64,000 nt of DNA. Origin: Acidimicrobiales bacterium. Lineage in GTDB: Bacteria; Actinomycetota; Acidimicrobiia; Acidimicrobiales; JAUJNH01. The stretch is taken from NCBI GenBank assembly GCA_030448245.1, contig JAUJNH010000004.1, positions 62,001-126,000 of the forward strand, in the 5' to 3' direction. The notes beneath the pieces are model-generated. The model searched no databases and was not told the origin of the DNA. It was given only the letters and a program-made list of their open reading frames with translations. Positions 51,740 to 60,693 of the stretch are shown here, piece after piece. Every line of letters starts with the position of its first letter. Position 1 is the stretch's first letter. A program made the translations under genes and the position numbers.

Positions 51740-53382
51740 CCGGCTGGTGGGCGCTGCCCCTCCTTGGTCAATGGGGTTCCGGCCAGGAGGTGGCGAGCCA
51801 CGACCTTGAGGGCCAGCGTCTCGTCGGCCCCCTCGAAGATCGACAGCACCCGGGCGTCGACGAAGTAGCGGCTGACGGCGTACTCCTCGGCGTAGCCCAT
51901 CCCCCCGTGGATCTGCATGGACTCCCGGGTGACCCACTCGGCGGCCCGGCAGACGTAGGCCTTGAGCATCGACGCCTGGGGGCCGCCCTCACCCTTGGCC
52001 ATCATCCGGGCCACCGTGTACGAGAGCTGGCGGCTGGCCTGGATCAGCACCGCCATCCGCACCAGCTTCACCTGGATCAGCTGGAACTCGCCGATCGGGG
52101 CGCCAAAGGCGACCCGGTCCCGGGCGTAGGCCACCGCCGCCTCGTACGCCGCCTGCATCACTCCGACGGCACGGGCCGCCGTCTGCAGGCGGCCGGTCTC
52201 GAAGCCCTCCATCTGGAGGTAGAAGCCGCGGCCCAGGCCGGCCTCGCCTCCGACCTGGTCCTCGGCGGCCACGAACCACGAGTCGAACGCCATCTCGTAG
52301 GAGTGCATGCCGCGGTACCCGATGGTGTCGATGGGACGGCCCTCCATGCGGCCCCCGCCGGGCTGGGTGAGGGTGAAGCCGTGCGTGTCACCGCGGTCCT
52401 TCGGCACGACGAACATCGTCAGGCCCCGGTGGGCCTTGGACCGGTCGGGATCGGTGCGGGCCAGCACCATCAGCACGTCGGCCCGGGCCGCGAAGGTGCA
52501 CCACGTCTTCACGCCGTCGAGGGTCCAGCCGCCGTCGACCGGTCGGGCCGTGAACGTCAGGCCGGCCACGTCCGAGCCGTGGTCGGGCTCGGTGACGGCG
52601 ATGGCGTTCACGACCTCGGCCGTGGCCAGCTTCGGCAGCCACCGGGCCTTCTGGTCCTCGGTCCCGCCCTTCAGCAGCGCCCTGGCCAGGATCTCCGGCC
52701 GGGTGATGAGCGACCCGCCGGCCGCCAAGCTGCCCCGGCTGAGCTCCTCGGTGGCCACCACCATGGCCAGGTACTCGTCCTCGCCGCCGGTCGAGAAGCC
52801 GCCGTACTCCTCGGGGATCGACAGCCCGAACGCACCGAGCTCGGCCAGGCCGGAGATGAGGTCCTCGGGGATGTCGCCGTTGCGGCGGTGGAGGTGCTCG
52901 GCGATCGGCTTCAGCTTCTCGTCGGCGAAGCGGCGGAACAGGTCCTGCACCATCTCGAGGTCGCCGCCGAGGTGGCGGGGCCCGCCCACGACCCCTCCCG
53001 GGCTCTTGTGGCCCAGCTGGTCGGCGAGGGCGGACAGCGAGGCCGCGCGGCGGTAGGTGCGGACGAACGCCATGGCCTCGTCCAGCGCCCCCGGGTCGAC
53101 GCCCCAGTCGGCTTCGCGGCCCAGGAGGCGGGTGGCGAGGTCGAAGACCGCCTCGGCCACAAAGGCGCAGGCGATGCCGCCCTCGACCTGTCCCCGGCCG
53201 CCGTAGTCGAGGACCGCTCGGGCGCCCTCGACCGCCGCCGCGCCATGGGCCAGGTCGTAGGCCGCCCACTGGTTCGGGTCGACGCCGCCGGTGGCGGCCA
53301 GGTGGGCGGCGGCGGCGGCGACGACGTCGCTGGCCTTCTCCACCGCAGCGGCGGCGGCGGCGAGGTCGGGGGCGGAGCCCAT
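51736..53382 (-). CDS. mcd: Probable (2S)-methylsuccinyl-CoA dehydrogenase
   Basis: 548 residues from ATG 53382 (TACCCT seven bases upstream). Acyl-CoA dehydrogenase body from about 150 on: NAIAVTEPDHGSDVAGLTFTARP, GVKTWCTFAARADVLMVLART, GYAEEYAVSRYFVDARVLSIFEGADE. The 150-residue N-terminal extension and total length match Mcd of Rhodobacter and not ordinary 380-400 residue FadE. Mcd oxidises methylsuccinyl-CoA to mesaconyl-CoA in the ethylmalonyl-CoA pathway. Adjacent malyl-CoA lyase genes and a MaoC hydratase 3 kb away support this. A 12-bp palindrome overlaps its -10. Confidence 0.8.
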   Translation of the reverse strand: MGSAPDLAAAAAAVEKASDVVAAAAAHLAATGGVDPNQWAAYDLAHGAAAVEGARAVLDYGGRGQVEGGIACAFVAEAVFDLATRLLGREADWGVDPGALDEAMAFVRTYRRAASLSALADQLGHKSPGGVVGGPRHLGGDLEMVQDLFRRFADEKLKPIAEHLHRRNGDIPEDLISGLAELGAFGLSIPEEYGGFSTGGEDEYLAMVVATEELSRGSLAAGGSLITRPEILARALLKGGTEDQKARWLPKLATAEVVNAIAVTEPDHGSDVAGLTFTARPVDGGWTLDGVKTWCTFAARADVLMVLARTDPDRSKAHRGLTMFVVPKDRGDTHGFTLTQPGGGRMEGRPIDTIGYRGMHSYEMAFDSWFVAAEDQVGGEAGLGRGFYLQMEGFETGRLQTAARAVGVMQAAYEAAVAYARDRVAFGAPIGEFQLIQVKLVRMAVLIQASRQLSYTVARMMAKGEGGPQASMLKAYVCRAAEWVTRESMQIHGGMGYAEEYAVSRYFVDARVLSIFEGADETLALKVVARHLLAGTPLTKEGQRPPAG

Positions 53383-53389
53383 CGGGCGA

Positions 53390-53395
53390 AGGGTA
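53390..53395 (-). promoter_or_regulatory. Putative -10 (TACCCT), leaderless mcd
   Basis: Minus-strand TACCCT ends seven bases before ATG 53382. Confidence 0.5.
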
Positions 53396-53405
53396 CCGAT
53401 CGGTA
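53394..53405. promoter_or_regulatory. Palindromic candidate operator at mcd promoter
   Basis: TACCGATCGGTA is a perfect 12-bp palindrome that overlaps the last two bases of the putative -10 box and extends upstream into the spacer, a usual place for a TetR-type repressor to block transcription. Confidence 0.5.
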
Positions 53406-53419
53406 AGCCGCGAGCCGGC

Positions 53420-54085
53420 TCAGGCGGGGCGGCGGGCCACCACGGTGACCAGCGGGGGGAGGACCACGGGCTCGTCGCCCGGGTCGACGCCGGTCATCGC
53501 CTCGAGGTAGCCCGCCACCGGGCCCGGGCCGGCGCCGGCGGGGGCCTCGGCCCAGGCGTCGACCAGCACCAGGCCGGCGTCGCGGACCAGCGCCGGGAGG
53601 ACGGCGCCGACGTCCTGGTCACGGGCGCCGTCCATCGACAGGGGCCGGCCCCCGATCCGGCCGGCGGTCGTGACGGGCTCCTGGGCCACCACCCACCCGC
53701 CTGGCCTGACGGCGCCGGCCATGCGGCGCAGCACCCGCCGCGGCTCGGCCACGTGCATCAGGAGGAACCGGCAGAAGGCCAGATCGACCTGCTCGGGCAG
53801 CGTCAGCTCCTCACCGGCCTGCGAGAGAGCGAGGACCTGGGCGTGCGCGGCGGCCAGGGCGGCGATCTCGTCCCGGCGGCGGGGGTCGACGTCCACCGCG
53901 TACACCCGGCCGTCCCGCCCCACCATCTGGGCGAGCGCCACGCTCACGTCGCCACCGCCGGCCCCGACGTCGACGCAGGTCCAGCCCTCGGCCAGCCCCA
54001 GCCGGTCGAGGGCGGTGGAGAGGGGGCGGCGGTAGACGTCGTCCCGGAGCTCGATCTCCACGGCGCCCGACCATAGGGCCAGCAC
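53420..54085 (-). CDS. SAM-dependent methyltransferase
   Basis: 221 residues from GTG 54085; GTG 54061 is a shorter option. WTCVDVGAGGGDVSVALAQMV is motif I and VYAVDVDPRRRDEIAALAAA the acidic motif following; VDLAFCRFLLMHVAEPRRVLRRMAGAVRPGGWVVAQEP gives the post-I and III regions. Class I methyltransferase of the UbiE/ small-molecule type. The gene starts eight bases after the end of the frame-broken metallophosphoesterase, so it is probably in the same operon. Confidence 0.85.
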   Translation of the reverse strand: MLALWSGAVEIELRDDVYRRPLSTALDRLGLAEGWTCVDVGAGGGDVSVALAQMVGRDGRVYAVDVDPRRRDEIAALAAAHAQVLALSQAGEELTLPEQVDLAFCRFLLMHVAEPRRVLRRMAGAVRPGGWVVAQEPVTTAGRIGGRPLSMDGARDQDVGAVLPALVRDAGLVLVDAWAEAPAGAGPGPVAGYLEAMTGVDPGDEPVVLPPLVTVVARRPA

Positions 54086-54093
54086 ATGGACGC

Positions 54094-56033
54094 TCAGCCA
54101 GGCCGGGTCCGCGGCTCGTCGCCGTCGAGGGCGTCGGCCGACGCGGCGGCGGCGAGGCGGCGGGCAGCCGCGGCGGCCGTGGCCGCCACCGCCGCCGCGG
54201 CCAGCGCCGCGCCAGCCGGGCGGCCCGTCCTGGCCAGCTGGCCCGGGCGCCCGGAGCTGCCAGCGGACCGTGCCGCGCCGGCGGCAGGGGTTTCGCCCAG
54301 CGCCGCCCGCAGGTCGAATGGAGCCGGCAGCACCAGCTCGACGTTCCGGTCTCCCGGCTGCCCCAGGGCGCCGAGGTTGGCCTGAGGGTCGTTGAACGAC
54401 AGCTCCCGGCTCCAGGCGGCCAGATCGAGGACCCGCCCGGGCCCGATCCCCGTCGGGCGGGCCGGGGCGGCGTGCTCGACCAGCGTGCCGAAGATCGACA
54501 GGGTGCCGTCGCGGTTGTCGGCCAGCTCGACGATGCGGGCCTGCTGGGGCCAGTCGACGTGGGCGGCGGTGAGGACCTCCCAGAAGCCGCCGCCACCCGG
54601 GCGGGGGTGGGGGGCGACCCTGTTCACGTGGCTGTGGCCGTTCACCCAGAGCACCACGTTCGGGAACTCGTGCAAGCGGGCTTCGAACGCCGCCGCGGTG
54701 ACTCGAGGCACCTGCGGCCTGGCCGGGTCGGGCGCCGGGTTGTCGAGGCTGGCCAGGTTGTGGTGGCTGAACAGCACGACCAGCTGGTCGGTGCCCCGTG
54801 GACCCGGCTGGCCCGCTCCAGCATGGTGGTGACCGCAGCCACCTGGTCCTCGAAGAGGTTGCCGTCGGCGTAGCCGCCCCGGGCGCAGGTGTCGAGGCTG
54901 ATGCCGAGCACGCCGGGGGCGATCGGGAACGAGAAGAGCAGGGGCCCGCCACCGCGGTGAGGCCGTGGCCCCGAGGCCCGGGGTGGGGAGGCGAGGCCAG
55001 GTGGGCGTCGACCCAGTCGATCACCGACGCCGGCCGGCGGCCCGCATCCGGGGTGACGACCCGGGCGGGGGCGGTGGCCAGGGCGGCGAGGACGAGCGGG
55101 TCCGATCCCGCCAGCCCGTTGGCCACGTCGGCGGCGGTGAGCCCAGCGGGCAGGGCCACGACCTTGAGCCCGCCGGTGGCCACGGTGGTGAGGGAGGCGG
55201 TGGCGGGGGCGTTGCCCTGGAGGAGCCCGTCGTGGTTGCCGTAGGTGGCGTACCAGGGCACCGACAGGCCCGTGGCCCTGAACGGTGCCAGCGAGGCGGC
55301 GAGGAGGCCAGGAGCACCCGGGAACCCGTGCTGGGCCTTGTACAGGTCGCCGGTCGGGCGCGGATCGTCGGGGTGCCAGTAGTGGACGTCGTACGACAGG
55401 GCGTCCTGGTCCATCACGCCCTGGTACCCCGGCCCGCCGCTGTCGGGGGTTGATCGGCCCGCCGTCGAGCAGGGTCAGGTACCACTGCAGCTCGTTGACC
55501 TGGGCGTTGTCGACGTTGTCACCGGTGGAGACGGCGCAGTCGTAGACCCGGCCGGTCACCGGGCCGCCCCCGATGTCGTTGACCCGCTGCACCATGGCCT
55601 CGGCCACCTGGGCGGTCAGCGTCTCCTGGGGGCGGTAGGCCGCCTGGAGGGGGAGGGGGGTCGTCGGCTCGTCGCCGTAGCGGTCGAGGAACTCGACCCG
55701 GGCCGGGCTCTGGGCGTCGATCACGTGGATGTCCGTGAGGTGCACGACACAGGCCAGTGCCACCCGCCTTGACTCACGGCCCCCCTTGGCCTCGGCGCCC
55801 AGCGTGCGGACCTGGATCCCGAAGCCCGGCGCCTCGACCAGCCGGCGGTAGGCGCCCGTGCCGGCCGGGGCGAAGGTGGAACCGAGGGTGGTGAGCTCGG
55901 GCCGCACGGCCGCCAGGCCCGCCGCCCTGGTGGCAGCCTCGGCTCGCAGCAGCCAGTCGCCACCGAACCAGGCGGCGGCCCCGCCGGCGGCGCCGCCCAG
56001 CAGGCGCCTCCTGCTGATCCCCCCGCTGCCCAT
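54094..56033 (-). pseudogene. TIGR03767-type exported metallophosphoesterase, three frameshifts
   Basis: From ATG 56033 (GGAGG upstream) a twin-arginine signal SRRRLLGG is followed by VHLTDIHVIDAQSPARVEF and VSTGDNVDNAQVNELQWYL. Inserting at a run of five C (55445-55449) the frame moves to GYQGVMDQDALSYDVHYWHP, VPWYATYGNHDGLLQGN; near 54941-54944 it moves back to GPLLFSFPIAPGVLGISLDTC; near 54797 it moves again to LFSHHNLASLDNPAPD, VVLWVNGHSHVNRV, to the stop at 54094. D-x-H, GDN, GNHD and GHSHVN are all intact when frames are joined. The indels lie in or near C/G runs. Confidence 0.85.
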
Positions 56034-56263
56034 CCGGCTGGCCTCCTGACGCGACCACGTCGATCGTAAGCCTGGTCCGAGGCTGGTCGACGTGCTGATC
56101 CGGGCCGCCCTCGGCACCGGGCGCCGGCGCGCGCATCGTGCCCGCCGGGGCCCGCCCCGAGCAGGTCGGCGCCGTTCACCGCTGGTAGGACCCACCGGGG
56201 GGTGGTGGACGGGCTCGGCGTCTCCTACGTTGCGCTCGTGCCACCCAGCGGAGGCAAGCCCAC

Positions 56264-56776
56264 ATGACCGTGCACGAGCGGCCGTTCGGCCGCCACCTCG
56301 AGGACTTCGTGCCTGGCGACGTCTACCGCCACTGGCCCGGCAAGACCATCACCGAGTACGACGACCACCTGTTCTGCCTGATCACCATGAACCACCACCC
56401 CCTGCACACCGACGCCTGGTACGCCGAGCGGTCCTCGCCGCAGGGGCGCAACGTCGTGGTCGGCAACCTCGTCTACTCCGTCGTCCTCGGCATGAGCGTC
56501 CCCGACGTCTCCGGAGCCGCCGTGGCCAACCTCGAGGTCGAGACGCTGAAGCACACCCACCCGACCTTCCACGGCGACACGATCTACGCAGAGACCAGGG
56601 TGCTGGAGGCGAGGGAGACCTCGAAGGGGGATCGGGGGATCGTCACGGTCGAGACCAAGGGCATCAACCAGGACGCCCAGGAGGTGTGCTCGTTCCGGCG
56701 CAGGCTCATGGTGTGGAAGCGGGCCAGCGCCCCGGAGCGGCGCCGGCCCTACGACGGCACCGACATCTGGGCATGA
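56264..56776 (+). CDS. MaoC-family hydratase, possibly mesaconyl-CoA hydratase
   Basis: 170 residues from ATG 56264 (GGAGG nine bases upstream). The hot-dog fold shows as LEDFVPGDVYRHWPGKTITEYDDHLFCLITMNHHPLHTD, with the Asp and His of the MaoC hydratase motif, and VANLEVETLKHTHPTFHGDTIYAETRVLE. Single-domain MaoC proteins of this type sit beside ccr/meaA/citE genes in Streptomyces and are candidates for the mesaconyl-CoA hydratase step. Here the mcd and malyl-CoA lyase genes are 3-6 kb away. A general enoyl-CoA hydratase is the alternative. Confidence 0.78.
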   Translation: MTVHERPFGRHLEDFVPGDVYRHWPGKTITEYDDHLFCLITMNHHPLHTDAWYAERSSPQGRNVVVGNLVYSVVLGMSVPDVSGAAVANLEVETLKHTHPTFHGDTIYAETRVLEARETSKGDRGIVTVETKGINQDAQEVCSFRRRLMVWKRASAPERRRPYDGTDIWA

Positions 56777-57534
56777 CCCGCCGGCGCGGCCTGCGCGCCG
56801 TCGCCGGGCTGGTGACCGGGCTCCTCGTCGCCGGCCCGGGTCTCCTCGGCGTCGAGGTCGTGCTGGCCACCCGCGGCGAGCCGGCCCCGCCGCTGCCCGC
56901 CGGCATCGAGGCCTGCGTCGGCTGTGACGGCTCGTCCCCGCCGCTGCGCACCGTGTGGCTGGGCGACTCGACCGCAGCCGGCGTTGGCACGGCCGCCGCC
57001 GAGGGCGTGGTCGGCCGGCAGGTGGCCCGCCGCCTCGGCCGGCCCGTCGACGTGCGGGTGCTGGCCTCCAGCGGCGACACGATCGCCGACGTGGTGGCCC
57101 GCCAGCTGCCCCGCCTGCCCCTCGACGCCGAGATCGTCTTCGTCAGCGTCGGCGCCAACGACACCACCCATCTCACCCGGACGAAGACGTTCTCGTCGGC
57201 CTATCGGGAGCTGCTGGCCGCCGTGCCGGACACGGCTTGCGTCGTGCTCCTCGGCGTGCCCGACCTGGGCTCGCCCCCGCGTCTGGCCCAGCCGCTGCGG
57301 GCGGTGGCCGGCTGGCGGGGCCGTTCCCTCGACCGGCAGGTCCGGCAGCTGGCCCGGGCCACCGGGGCCACCTACGTGGACATCGCGGGAGCAACCGGCC
57401 CGGCCTTCCGGCGCAACCGGGCCCTGTTCTCCCCCGACGGCTACCACCCCAACGACGCTGGCTACGAACTCTGGGCCGGCGCCGTGACCTCGGCGATGCA
57501 GGACGCCGGCCTTCCAGGAGGCAGGTGCCCGTAG
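56773..57534 (+). CDS. SGNH/GDSL hydrolase, exported
   Basis: 253 residues from ATG 56773 (ATGA overlap with the MaoC gene). A membrane-anchoring N-terminal helix (LRAVAGLVTGLLVAGPGLLGVEVVLA) is followed by VWLGDSTAAGVGTAA (nucleophile Ser in GDS), SVGANDTTHLT (Asn), and SPDGYHPNDAGYELWAG (catalytic D-x-x-H). An extracytoplasmic lipase or esterase, or an O-acetyl esterase on a cell-wall polymer. It overlaps the start of mutY by ten bases. Confidence 0.9.
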   Translation: MTRRRGLRAVAGLVTGLLVAGPGLLGVEVVLATRGEPAPPLPAGIEACVGCDGSSPPLRTVWLGDSTAAGVGTAAAEGVVGRQVARRLGRPVDVRVLASSGDTIADVVARQLPRLPLDAEIVFVSVGANDTTHLTRTKTFSSAYRELLAAVPDTACVVLLGVPDLGSPPRLAQPLRAVAGWRGRSLDRQVRQLARATGATYVDIAGATGPAFRRNRALFSPDGYHPNDAGYELWAGAVTSAMQDAGLPGGRCP

Positions 57535-58403
57535 CCCCGCCGGCGGCGCCCGGGCAGCTCCAGGCCGCGCTGCTGGCCCTGCCTCGGCGAGACCTGCCGT
57601 GGCGGCACACCCGAGACCCCTGGGCCGTGCTGGTGAGCGAGGTGATGCTGCAGCAGACCCAGGTGGCCAGGGTGGCGGCCCGCTGGTCCGCCTTCCTCGA
57701 CCGCTTCGGCACTCCTGCGGCCTGCGCGGCGGCCACGGTCGCGGAGGTGGTCGCGGCGTGGGCCGGGCTCGGGTACAACCGCAGGGCGGTGGCGCTGCGA
57801 GCCGCGGGTGCCGCCTGCGTCGAGCGGCACGGCGGCCCCGTTCCCGCCACGCTGGCCGACCTGCGAGCCCTGCCGGGCGTGGGGGCGTACACCGCACGGG
57901 CCGTGCTGACATTCGCCTTCGAGCAGGACGTGGGGGTGCTCGACGTGAACGCCGCCCGGGTGCTGGCCAGGGCGGTGGCCGGCCGGCGCCTTTCGGGCGG
58001 CGAGGCCCAGGCGTTGGCCGACGCCAGCGTGCCACCAGGGGCGGGATGGGCCTGGAACCAGGCCGTGCTCGACCTCGGGGCCACCGTGTGCCGCAAGCGC
58101 GCGCCCGCCTGCGGTCGCTGCCCGGTTGCCCAGTGGTGCCGTTGGCGGGCCGAGGGCGGGCCTGACCCGGCGGCTGGCTCGGCCGGCACGGGCGGCAGCC
58201 AGACGGCCTTCGTCGGGTCCGACCGGCAGGGCCGCGGCCGCCTGGTGGCGGCCCTGCTCGTCGGCCCGGTGGCACCCGCCGACGTGGCCGGCGCCTGCGG
58301 CTGGCCCGAGGACGGCGGTCGGGCCGGCACGGTGGCGGCGTCGTTGGTGGCCGATGGCCTGGCGGTGTGGGACGAGGAGACGGGTCTGTTGCGGCTCCCG
58401 TGA
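57525..58403 (+). CDS. mutY: A/G-specific adenine DNA glycosylase MutY
   Basis: 292 residues. GTG 57525 has AGGAGG only three bases upstream, which is short, but no other start precedes the conserved region. DLPWRHTRDPWAVLVSEVMLQQTQV holds the catalytic Glu, LPGVGAYTARAVLTFAF the helix-hairpin-helix, and DVNAARVLARAV the catalytic Asp. The iron-sulfur loop is CRKRAPACGRCPVAQWC (C-x6-C-x2-C-x5-C). The C-terminal 8-oxoG domain is short. MutY removes A opposite 8-oxoguanine. Confidence 0.94.
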   Translation: MPVAPPAAPGQLQAALLALPRRDLPWRHTRDPWAVLVSEVMLQQTQVARVAARWSAFLDRFGTPAACAAATVAEVVAAWAGLGYNRRAVALRAAGAACVERHGGPVPATLADLRALPGVGAYTARAVLTFAFEQDVGVLDVNAARVLARAVAGRRLSGGEAQALADASVPPGAGWAWNQAVLDLGATVCRKRAPACGRCPVAQWCRWRAEGGPDPAAGSAGTGGSQTAFVGSDRQGRGRLVAALLVGPVAPADVAGACGWPEDGGRAGTVAASLVADGLAVWDEETGLLRLP

Positions 58404-58429
58404 GGAAGCCCCGGCCGGCGTCCGGGCTT

Positions 58430-58545
58430 CCGCTGCGCACCACCAGTGCCCAAGCGCTGCAGAGACCCACAGCGCTGCCGGGCTGGTCCGCTGCACACCA
58501 GCGACGTCCAGGCGCTGCAGAGACCCACCGGGCTGTCGGGCTCGT
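58430..58545. repeat. Two imperfect tandem copies of a 58-bp unit
   Basis: Copy A 58430-58487 and copy B 58488-58545 share CCGCTGC at the start, GCGCTGCAGAGACCCAC exactly (58454-58470 and 58512-58528) and a GGGCT-x3-x tail. They lie in the 327-bp gap between mutY and the mannosyltransferase, where no gene is seen. An imperfect CTGACG/CGTCAG dyad follows at about 58577-58599. Confidence 0.7.
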
Positions 58546-58730
58546 GGGCCCACGGGCTCCCGCGGGCGCCGCGCAGGACTGACGGTCCGTCGAGACGTCA
58601 GGGCCACGCGGCAGCACCGGGTTGCTGGTCGAGGCCCAACCGGCAGCCGCAGGCTTCGCGCGCCGATCGGAGACGCCTCCCGCTGGCGGCATGACCGGGG
58701 CCGTCCGGCTGGCTGCGGCAGGCTGGGGGC

Positions 58731-60041
58731 GTGGCGGTGCTCGCGGCTCGATCGGCGGTGTCGGGCCAGGCCGTCGGTGGTCTGGCGGCCACGGCCGCCG
58801 GCGTCGCCGCGGTGGTGGTCGCCGGCTCCGGGGCCCGGCCCGGACTGGTGGCCGCCGCCCTGGTCGTGGCCCTGGCCGGCTTCGCCTGCCTCCTCCACGC
58901 CCTCCATGCCGGCAGGGGCCTGCCGGTGCGGCTCGTGCTCCTCGCCGGCGGCGCCCTCGTCGCCCTCTGCGTGGCCTTCCCGCCGGCCGGCTCGAAGGAC
59001 GTCGCCTCTTACGCCCTGTACGGGCGGATGGTCACCGAGCACGGGGAGAACCCGTACTCCACCGTTCCCGACGATCACCCCGACGACCCGTGGTACCCCG
59101 ACGTCTCGACCCGCTGGCGTCAGACGCCGTCGGTCTACGGCCCCGCCTTCACCGCCCTGTCGGCGGCCATCGCAGGGGTGGGCGGCGAGAACCGCACCCT
59201 GGTCCGGGTCCTGTTCCAGGCGTCGGCGGGCCTGGCTGTCCTGGGTGCGGCCGTGCTGGTGGCCCGGACCACCGACGACGCCTCGGCCACCGCCTTTGTG
59301 GCCCTGAACCCGGTGCTGCTGGCCAGCGTCGTGAACGGGGCCCACAACGACGCGCTGGTCGGGGTCGCCCTCCTCGGCGCCTGCCTGGCTGTCCGCCGTC
59401 ACTGGTGGGTGGCGGCCGGCGTCCTCGTCGCCCTGGCGGCCGGGGTCAAGGTGGCCGCGGTGCTGGCCCTGCCAGCCCTCGCCGCCTGGGCCTGGCGTCG
59501 CCACGGCCGCCGGGCGGCAGCCACCGTGGCGGCCACGGCTGCCGGCCTCCTCGCCATCGCCAACCTGGCCGCCGGCCCCGTGGCCGTGGCCCGAGCCCTG
59601 GCCGAGGCGGGGCAGCAGCACTCCCGAAGCTCGGTGTGGAACGCGCCGTTCGCCGTGGCCCCCGACCGGCTCGTGGGGCTGCTGGCCCTTGTCGCCAGCA
59701 TCGCCCTCGGCGTGGTGCTCGCCCGCCGCCACCTGGCTGATCGCCACCCGGAGGCGGTGGTGGCAGCGGCGCTGGCCGGCTACCTCCTGCTGGGTGCCTA
59801 CGTCCTGCCCTGGTACCACGCCTGGGTGCTGCTCCCGGCCGCCCTCCTCTGGCGCAGCCGGCTGGCCCTGGGCCTCACCGTCGCCTCGGCCGTCCTGCTC
59901 CTGGGCTACACCTGGCAGCCGGGCGACCGCGGCGCTGACGCCCTCCTCCTTCAGGCGGTGTCGCAGTGGGCTGCGCCGCTCGTGGCCCTCGGCGCCGCCG
60001 CCGTCCTCCTCAGGAAGCGGCGATCCGCCGGCGAGCCGTAG
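58731..60041 (+). CDS. GT87/MptB-like polyprenol-phosphate mannosyltransferase, integral membrane
   Basis: 436 residues from GTG 58731. About 11 hydrophobic helices with the extracytoplasmic loop AGSKDVASYALYGRMVTEHGENPYSTVP, the D-x-x-x-Y...Y-G-R...NPY signature of DUF2029/MptA-MptB-like alpha-mannosyltransferases, which use polyprenol phosphate sugars. NPVLLASVVNGAHNDALVGVALLGACLA and YVLPWYHAWVLLPAALLWRSRLAL are also typical. It would lengthen lipoglycans or related glycans. It stands alone. Confidence 0.85.
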   Translation: MAVLAARSAVSGQAVGGLAATAAGVAAVVVAGSGARPGLVAAALVVALAGFACLLHALHAGRGLPVRLVLLAGGALVALCVAFPPAGSKDVASYALYGRMVTEHGENPYSTVPDDHPDDPWYPDVSTRWRQTPSVYGPAFTALSAAIAGVGGENRTLVRVLFQASAGLAVLGAAVLVARTTDDASATAFVALNPVLLASVVNGAHNDALVGVALLGACLAVRRHWWVAAGVLVALAAGVKVAAVLALPALAAWAWRRHGRRAAATVAATAAGLLAIANLAAGPVAVARALAEAGQQHSRSSVWNAPFAVAPDRLVGLLALVASIALGVVLARRHLADRHPEAVVAAALAGYLLLGAYVLPWYHAWVLLPAALLWRSRLALGLTVASAVLLLGYTWQPGDRGADALLLQAVSQWAAPLVALGAAAVLLRKRRSAGEP

Positions 60042-60332
60042 GCCCCGACTGACGCGAGCTGCCGGCGCGGCCACACGTGGAGGCAGTCATCCGGTGATCA
60101 CGAGGCCCTCGTTCCGAGCCGACAGATGGCCGGGGTACTCCGCCCGGTCCTCCACCCGTGCCGGCACCGTCACCTGGACCTACGATCAGCGGTGGCGTTT
60201 GGTGCCGCTGAGATGGCCGTTGACGCTGCTTGTATCCCTTCACAGTCGGTACTGAGCGGTAGGGCCCCCTTGGGTCGAGCGCACGCGATTGGAAGGAAGT
60301 CGTCTTGACAAAGAATGGGCCGTTAAGAGCTC
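60042..60332. other. Gene-free stretch with a possible coding remnant
   Basis: No complete gene is seen. On the minus strand 60179-60087 reads VQVTVPARVEDRAEYPGHLSARNEGLVITG to a stop, with a stop directly before it, and looks like the tail of a lost gene. TTG 60305 with GGAAGG upstream opens only 25 codons (TKNGPLRARDIVAGLRSAG). Base composition begins to fall here in G+C. Confidence 0.4.
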
Positions 60333-60647
60333 GTGATATCGTCGCAGGTCTTCGATCGGCTGGCTGCTGTTCTTTTCGATAGGGTTTGGGAGGGCCTGGA
60401 TCAAGGATCAGCCGATGCAGTAGCTTTGATGTCGGGACTGGCTGGTGTAGTCCTCTACTCGATCGTTGCGTTGGTTTACGTCATTTGGATACAAGTCAGA
60501 AGCGCCGTAGGTAGCTGCGAAGTCGAAGTTGGGCCTCGAGTTGCTCCTCGTCATAGATTCGCAGGGGCACGCCGAGCATCTCGGATGTCTCTCTCGGTGA
60601 TCGCCAGACGGAGCTGTTCACAGCCGACGATGCTGGCGCGCTCATGA
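60333..60647 (+). CDS. Small single-pass membrane protein in low-GC stretch, doubtful
   Basis: 104 residues from GTG 60333. ISSQVFDRLAAVLFDRVWEGLDQGSADAVALMSGLAGVVLYSIVALVYVIWIQVRSAVGS contains one good membrane helix. The last 50 codons run antisense to an open frame of 49 residues at 60645-60496 (containing MLGVPLRIYDEEQLEAQL), which may be the real gene there. Base composition is clearly less GC-rich than the rest of the window. The two frames cannot be separated by eye. Confidence 0.4.
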   Translation: MISSQVFDRLAAVLFDRVWEGLDQGSADAVALMSGLAGVVLYSIVALVYVIWIQVRSAVGSCEVEVGPRVAPRHRFAGARRASRMSLSVIARRSCSQPTMLARS

Positions 60648-60693
60648 CTGACCGGGTCAGCTTCCAGACCCACTCGCCGGATGGGGCTGGGCG

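Noticed and set aside
56238-56267. Nine-codon leaderless leader peptide before the MaoC gene
   Set aside because: The GTG follows a TACGTT box at six bases and ends in an ATGA overlap, but MaoC has its own GGAGG, so the GTG may be only the transcription start.
58430-58545. Tandem repeat as CRISPR
   Set aside because: Only two copies, no unique spacers and no cas genes.
57462-60074. 870-codon minus-strand frame across mutY and the mannosyltransferase
   Set aside because: Composition is low-complexity Gly/Arg/His and the plus strand has MutY and GT87-like proteins with clear motifs.
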